From Stropharia rugosoannulata (lineage: Eukaryota > Basidiomycota > Agaricomycetes > Agaricales > Strophariaceae), in NCBI GenBank assembly GCA_028532985.1, contig JANCIK010000001.1, positions 1,488,001-1,552,000 on the forward strand: 64,000 nucleotides of DNA, in the 5' to 3' direction. The position numbers and the translations under genes are program-made. A model generated the notes under the pieces. The model made no database searches. It was not told the origin of the DNA and worked only from the letters and a program-made list of their open reading frames with translations. Each line of letters starts with the position of its first letter. Positions within the stretch are counted from its first letter, which is position 1. This document shows positions 60,041-64,000 of this stretch, piece by piece.

Positions 60041-60582
60041 ATCAAGACGGCAGATGATTTGTCACAACTTGAACAGGAAAATTAATTATATCACTTATCT
60101 TATTTTTCTTTTGTTATTTTGCTTTCTACACACTAATCATTGCCTTAGCATCTACTCTACTCATGAAGTATGTGAAGACACGTGTTGCTCTCGTGCATAT
60201 AACAAGTCTTGAGTTTGTTATTGGTTTGCCGTTACATATATCAGGGCTTAAGGGGTGTGCATTGGCTACCGTTCATTTTGGAGCAGCTTCTTTACTCATC
60301 TGGTTTACATGGAAATAAATGTGTGCATTATCCGATGTAAATAGTTCAACAATGGGCACAGGTTATTGGCCATCATCCTGTTGCATGACATGCACATTAC
60401 AATGTACATACTGTATCGACTCAACATCGACTTGACGTCACATGTGGAATTGAATATTTCCGCAATCCAATCCGACAGTTGCTATTTAGGGATTTTGTCT
60501 CCGAAGCTTTGCAACCCCTGTGTCTTGAGGTGATCCCCCATGAGCTCATCGTCAACCCGAAAAGATCTACAATCAGGCCCAC
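60041..60582. other. Intergenic region, no gene seen
   Basis: 542 bp between the phosphatase stop and the SKI3 start on the same strand. AT-rich, with no recognised feature. Confidence 0.45.
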
Positions 60583-63500
60583 ATGTCTTTCGTTAAAGCA
60601 CATCTCAAAGCTGCGCGTGAAAGCATTAGTAAGAAAGACTATGCAACCGCGAAGAAAGAGTCTACGCTCGTACTTGATTTCGAGCCTGATAACTACAATG
60701 CGTGCGTGCGTCCCATTGTCTAAGAGTACCGGCGACTGACCTCCGCTTGCGCATTGCGCAATGTAGACACGTTTTCCTTGCTCTAGCTCTCCTCGAGCTC
60801 GGGGAGCTTGACACTAGCGAGCAAGTACAGTAGCCACCACCTCCACTGCAGGCGCTAAGCTAACTATGTACCTGATCCGCAAGATATATCATAAGGCGGT
60901 CGTCCTGAGCCCCGCGCAGCCTCTCGCGTGGCAGGTATGTGTCCCTGCCTCCTAGATCGCGTTAGTTAAAACAACTCCATGGTTGTATAGGGCCTCGCGA
61001 GCTTTTACGATCGCAAGAAAGAGTGGGAGAAGCAGGCGGAGGTGTTTACGCAACTTGTGGAAATCTTTGCAAAAAGGTATGTCTACACTTCCAGTGCAGC
61101 AGTTTGCGCATTGATGATGTACGTGTACTAGCCAGGATACAATCAAGTGTGCAGAGACACTGCAAAAGCTACTAGCTCTGTATCGCGAAAATGGGACAAA
61201 GGAGCAGGTACGCTGACATTGACGCTTTTATTTAATAGAAATGTGTTTATGTTTCTCAGATAATCAGTGGTTTGTCTTATTATCTTCCTGAGTCTGCGAT
61301 ATACCCCATTCTATCAACACTGCCGCCCCCAGACGCCACAAATCCTACAGCCACGACAACTTTTGACTCGCAAGATGCAGTACACAACGGATTTCGCGTT
61401 CTAGAAGAAGTGGTGGCCCTAACTGAATCCTTAGAAGAAGAATCATTCAAACGCGAAGTAGAGAAACGGCGTATGCGTCTTGGCGCACCCAGTCTGGACC
61501 AGCTACGCAAAGAAGTCTTCCTGGAGATCTCTGCAAAGTCAAAGGTTAGTTTCACAAATCATGTTCGCTGCAACATTTTCATATTGGTAGCACTGTACAG
61601 TTGTCTGCACTGTACGAATCTGTACTCAATCATCCCAACACATCCGATGAGCTGCGACATGAGATCGAGGCAAAGCAGCTGCGGTACAAACAACAATATG
61701 TTCAAGCTCTTCCCCCGACCAAAGAGGGGCTCGCTCAGAAGCAAAAGGCAGTGAGGGACCTGGACGAACTGATAGATGGAATTGTGCTCTTACAGAAGCC
61801 AGATGAGCTAGGATGGAAGTTGTTTCTTGAGAGTACGGATTACGAAGATCTTGGTGAGTAGTTTAGCTTTGATATGTGACGCATTTCCCTAATAAAAATC
61901 GTAGACGAATATGACCGCGATCATCTTAAGGTCTATATTAGGCTGTTCCCCGAATCTTCTCTCGCTTCGCTGCTGCGAGGATACTTTGCGTACAGACAAG
62001 AAATTTTGTTTGAAGATGAAGAAGATCGCGACCTATATGCGCTAAATGAGGAATCTGATCCTTTCGATGTTATCTTGGTGCGTGAAATACCCCGGGGATA
62101 TGGATATATGGGTTGCTCATAAGTTCATTCAGAACTGTTCATTATCCTTGTCAGATACTATTTTAGGCGCGCGCATTATAGCAGACGTCTATCTCAACGA
62201 ACTCGATTATGAAAATGCCATTAAATTTTCAAAGCAGGGTTTACTAAATCTAGCCACGTTCGAATCTAACATGGCGAAGATTTTAACAAAGTAACATTCC
62301 TTGATCTTCATCTCGTTTCACGCCGCTGACATTCAGAATAGGAGTCGCACAGGTCTTCAAGTAATCTTGGCTACATCGCTCGTTCACTTTTTCTCTCCGA
62401 AACATCATCCCGAAGCAACGCGCGTTGTAGATGAAATCCTCGCACGCTCACCGAAGAACTCCCTAGCACTAATGGGCCGCGCGTATATGCTGCAAGCTGC
62501 GTCCGACTGGGAAGGCGCGGCTGCTGTATTTGACCAAGTCTCGGCTCTCCTACCTGACAATCTAGAGACTGGTTTGCGTGCGCGAGAAGAAAGTGCCTGG
62601 TGTACCAACCAACTGGGTAAATACGATGAGAGCTTGCAGGAGTTACAGCAGGTCCTGGAAATTCTTGAAGACCTTGAAGGGGACCATCTGAAATCAGAGC
62701 GGGCGCGGTGTCTATGGCGCATTGGAAAATGCAACATGAGTATAGGCGGTATGTCACACTCCACTAACTTGCTCACATTTAGCTAATTGACAGTGGATCA
62801 TAGGAGAAAAATTACAGGCAGCATATAAGTACTTCATTGATGCCTTGAAGCAGGATTCGGAATTTGCCCCGGCGTTCACCTCCCTTGGGATACATTATCT
62901 AGAGCATACTTCTCCACCAGACCCTATTCGATCGTCCAAATGTTTTCAGAAGGCTTTCGAGCTCGACGCGCGAGAGACTGTTGCTGCGCGACGACTGGCT
63001 GAAGGTTTTGCCAATGATAGAGAGTGGGACTTGGTTGAGGTCGTGGCTCAGCGAACGATCGACGGCGAAGGAGGTCTTAATGCCGGTCTCAAAAAGGCAG
63101 AACTAGATGCGACGAGTAGGTATCTTCCGACAAATTCATGGGCATGGAAAGCTATTGGCGTTGTCAAATTTGTGAGACGCTTTGATTCACTTTTTTAAAA
63201 TTCACTGACAAAAAACTGCAGCACTACAAAGACTATGCGGCTGCTATCCAGGCTTTCCAAATTTCTCTGAGGGTCGAGCCAGAGGACCAATCACTATGGG
63301 TCAGACTCGGAGAAGCTTATAACAAGGCTGGAAGACACGCCGCTGCACTTAAGGCGCTTACTCATGCTCTAGAAATGAAGTCTGACGACTGGCTGTGCTC
63401 GTATTTCATTGCCGATGTAAAGCAATCCATGGGTCTATACGATGAAGCAATTACTGTCTTGAAGTCCATTCGCGCAGTACGCCCGGATGAAGCTGGCATT

Positions 63501-64000
63501 CTGACGCTGCTCGCCCATGTTCACTTGGATCTCGGTCGCTCGCAAGTCGCTGATAGTTTCCAAATCCGCGCCGAGCAATCGTTCATGGACGCGATTTCCG
63601 TCGCATTGGACGTGATTCAGAGGGTACCTGGTTTTAGGACGATTGCATGGAAGATCATAGGTGATGCGGCTTTCGAACTTTCTGTGTTCTCCACGTTTAT
63701 CAATGAACCGGCGGTCAGAGAATCTCTGGAGGCGGTTAAATTCATCCCAGTACAGGACACGGTAGAGGCAATTGATAAGATTGTAACACCCCCATCCTTC
63801 ACTGCTTCTGAACCCTTGAATGGACTGTATGCTACCGTCGTTGCTATCTATGCATACCTCTGTCAATTATCCCTGAGTCAATCACCAGCGGCAGGCTCTT
63901 GGTACGACCTTGCAGTGGCACTCCAGTCTTGGACGACGAAGGTGCTGCCAATCGTTGATACTAACGTAGCGAAGGATAAGGCTGTCGAGTACTTGAAGAA
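60583..64000 (+). CDS. SKI3: Superkiller complex TPR protein Ski3 (5' part; cut by window end)
   Basis: Ski3 (TTC37) is the TPR scaffold of the Ski complex, which feeds mRNA to the cytoplasmic exosome. The ATG at 60583 gives MSFVKAHLKAARESISKKDY and LVLDFEPDNYNA, the typical Ski3 opening TPR. Spliced exons then read HVFLALALLELGELDTSEQ, AQPLAWQGLASFYDRKKEWE and AETLQKLLALYRENGTKEQ. The first five or six exons are very small. Later exons carry further TPR helices, such as LALMGRAYMLQAASDWEGAA, YFIDALKQDSEFAPAF and SLWVRLGEAYNKAGRHAAAL. Many introns of about 45-60 nt are present. The frame is still open at 64000, so the C-terminal half is missing from the window. Confidence 0.87.

Overview
The window is a gene-dense piece of nuclear DNA from a filamentous basidiomycete, most likely an Agaricomycete. 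Genes are cut by many short introns (mostly 46-63 nt). A Ste3-type pheromone receptor, a class IV chitin synthase, a DUF3684 ATPase and a large DUF3712/LEA2 protein are all typical of such fungi. I found no virus, integrase, CRISPR array or bacterial-type operon. All exon limits were read by eye from splice signals and reading-frame continuity. They are models, not transcript evidence.

Layout, left to right: 3' part of an NAD kinase gene (+); queuosine salvage protein QNG1 (-); mitochondrial AIM41/YqeY protein (+); ER ubiquitin ligase HRD1 (-); a YtcJ-type amidohydrolase (+); RAD54B/RDH54 translocase (-), head-to-head with a YEN1/GEN1 Holliday-junction resolvase (+); mitochondrial t6A synthase QRI7 (-); TORC2 subunit BIT61/Protor (+); dynactin p50 JNM1 (-); an intron-containing tRNA-Ser(GCU) (-); isoaspartyl peptidase/asparaginase (+); Ste3-type receptor (+); a Pex24/dysferlin-domain peroxin (-); a 9.9-kb Tag1-like gene with DUF3712/LEA2 repeats (-); GPI mannosyltransferase II GPI18 (+); a 649-bp pogo-like MITE; a low-complexity nuclear-type protein (-); a roughly 6.5-kb sacsin-like ATPase gene (DUF3684) (-); class IV chitin synthase (-), divergent from a CDKN3-like phosphatase (+); and the 5' part of SKI3 (+), cut by the window end.

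Most genes are housekeeping genes in convergent or divergent pairs with short spacers. Functional links are visible in two places. RAD54B and YEN1, both acting in homologous recombination, share one intergenic region. GPI18 and chitin synthase IV both serve the cell surface, but they are 11 kb apart and I would not call them a cluster.

The most unusual items are: (1) the DUF3684 protein, with an Hsp90-like ATPase at its N-terminus and a metzincin-spaced HExxHxxxxxH at its C-terminus; (2) the MITE with eight internal copies of ATGCATTATG; (3) four frame-supported GC-AG introns in four different genes; (4) an apparent tandem duplication of the RAD54B N-terminal module; (5) a pheromone receptor gene with no recognisable pheromone precursor beside it.
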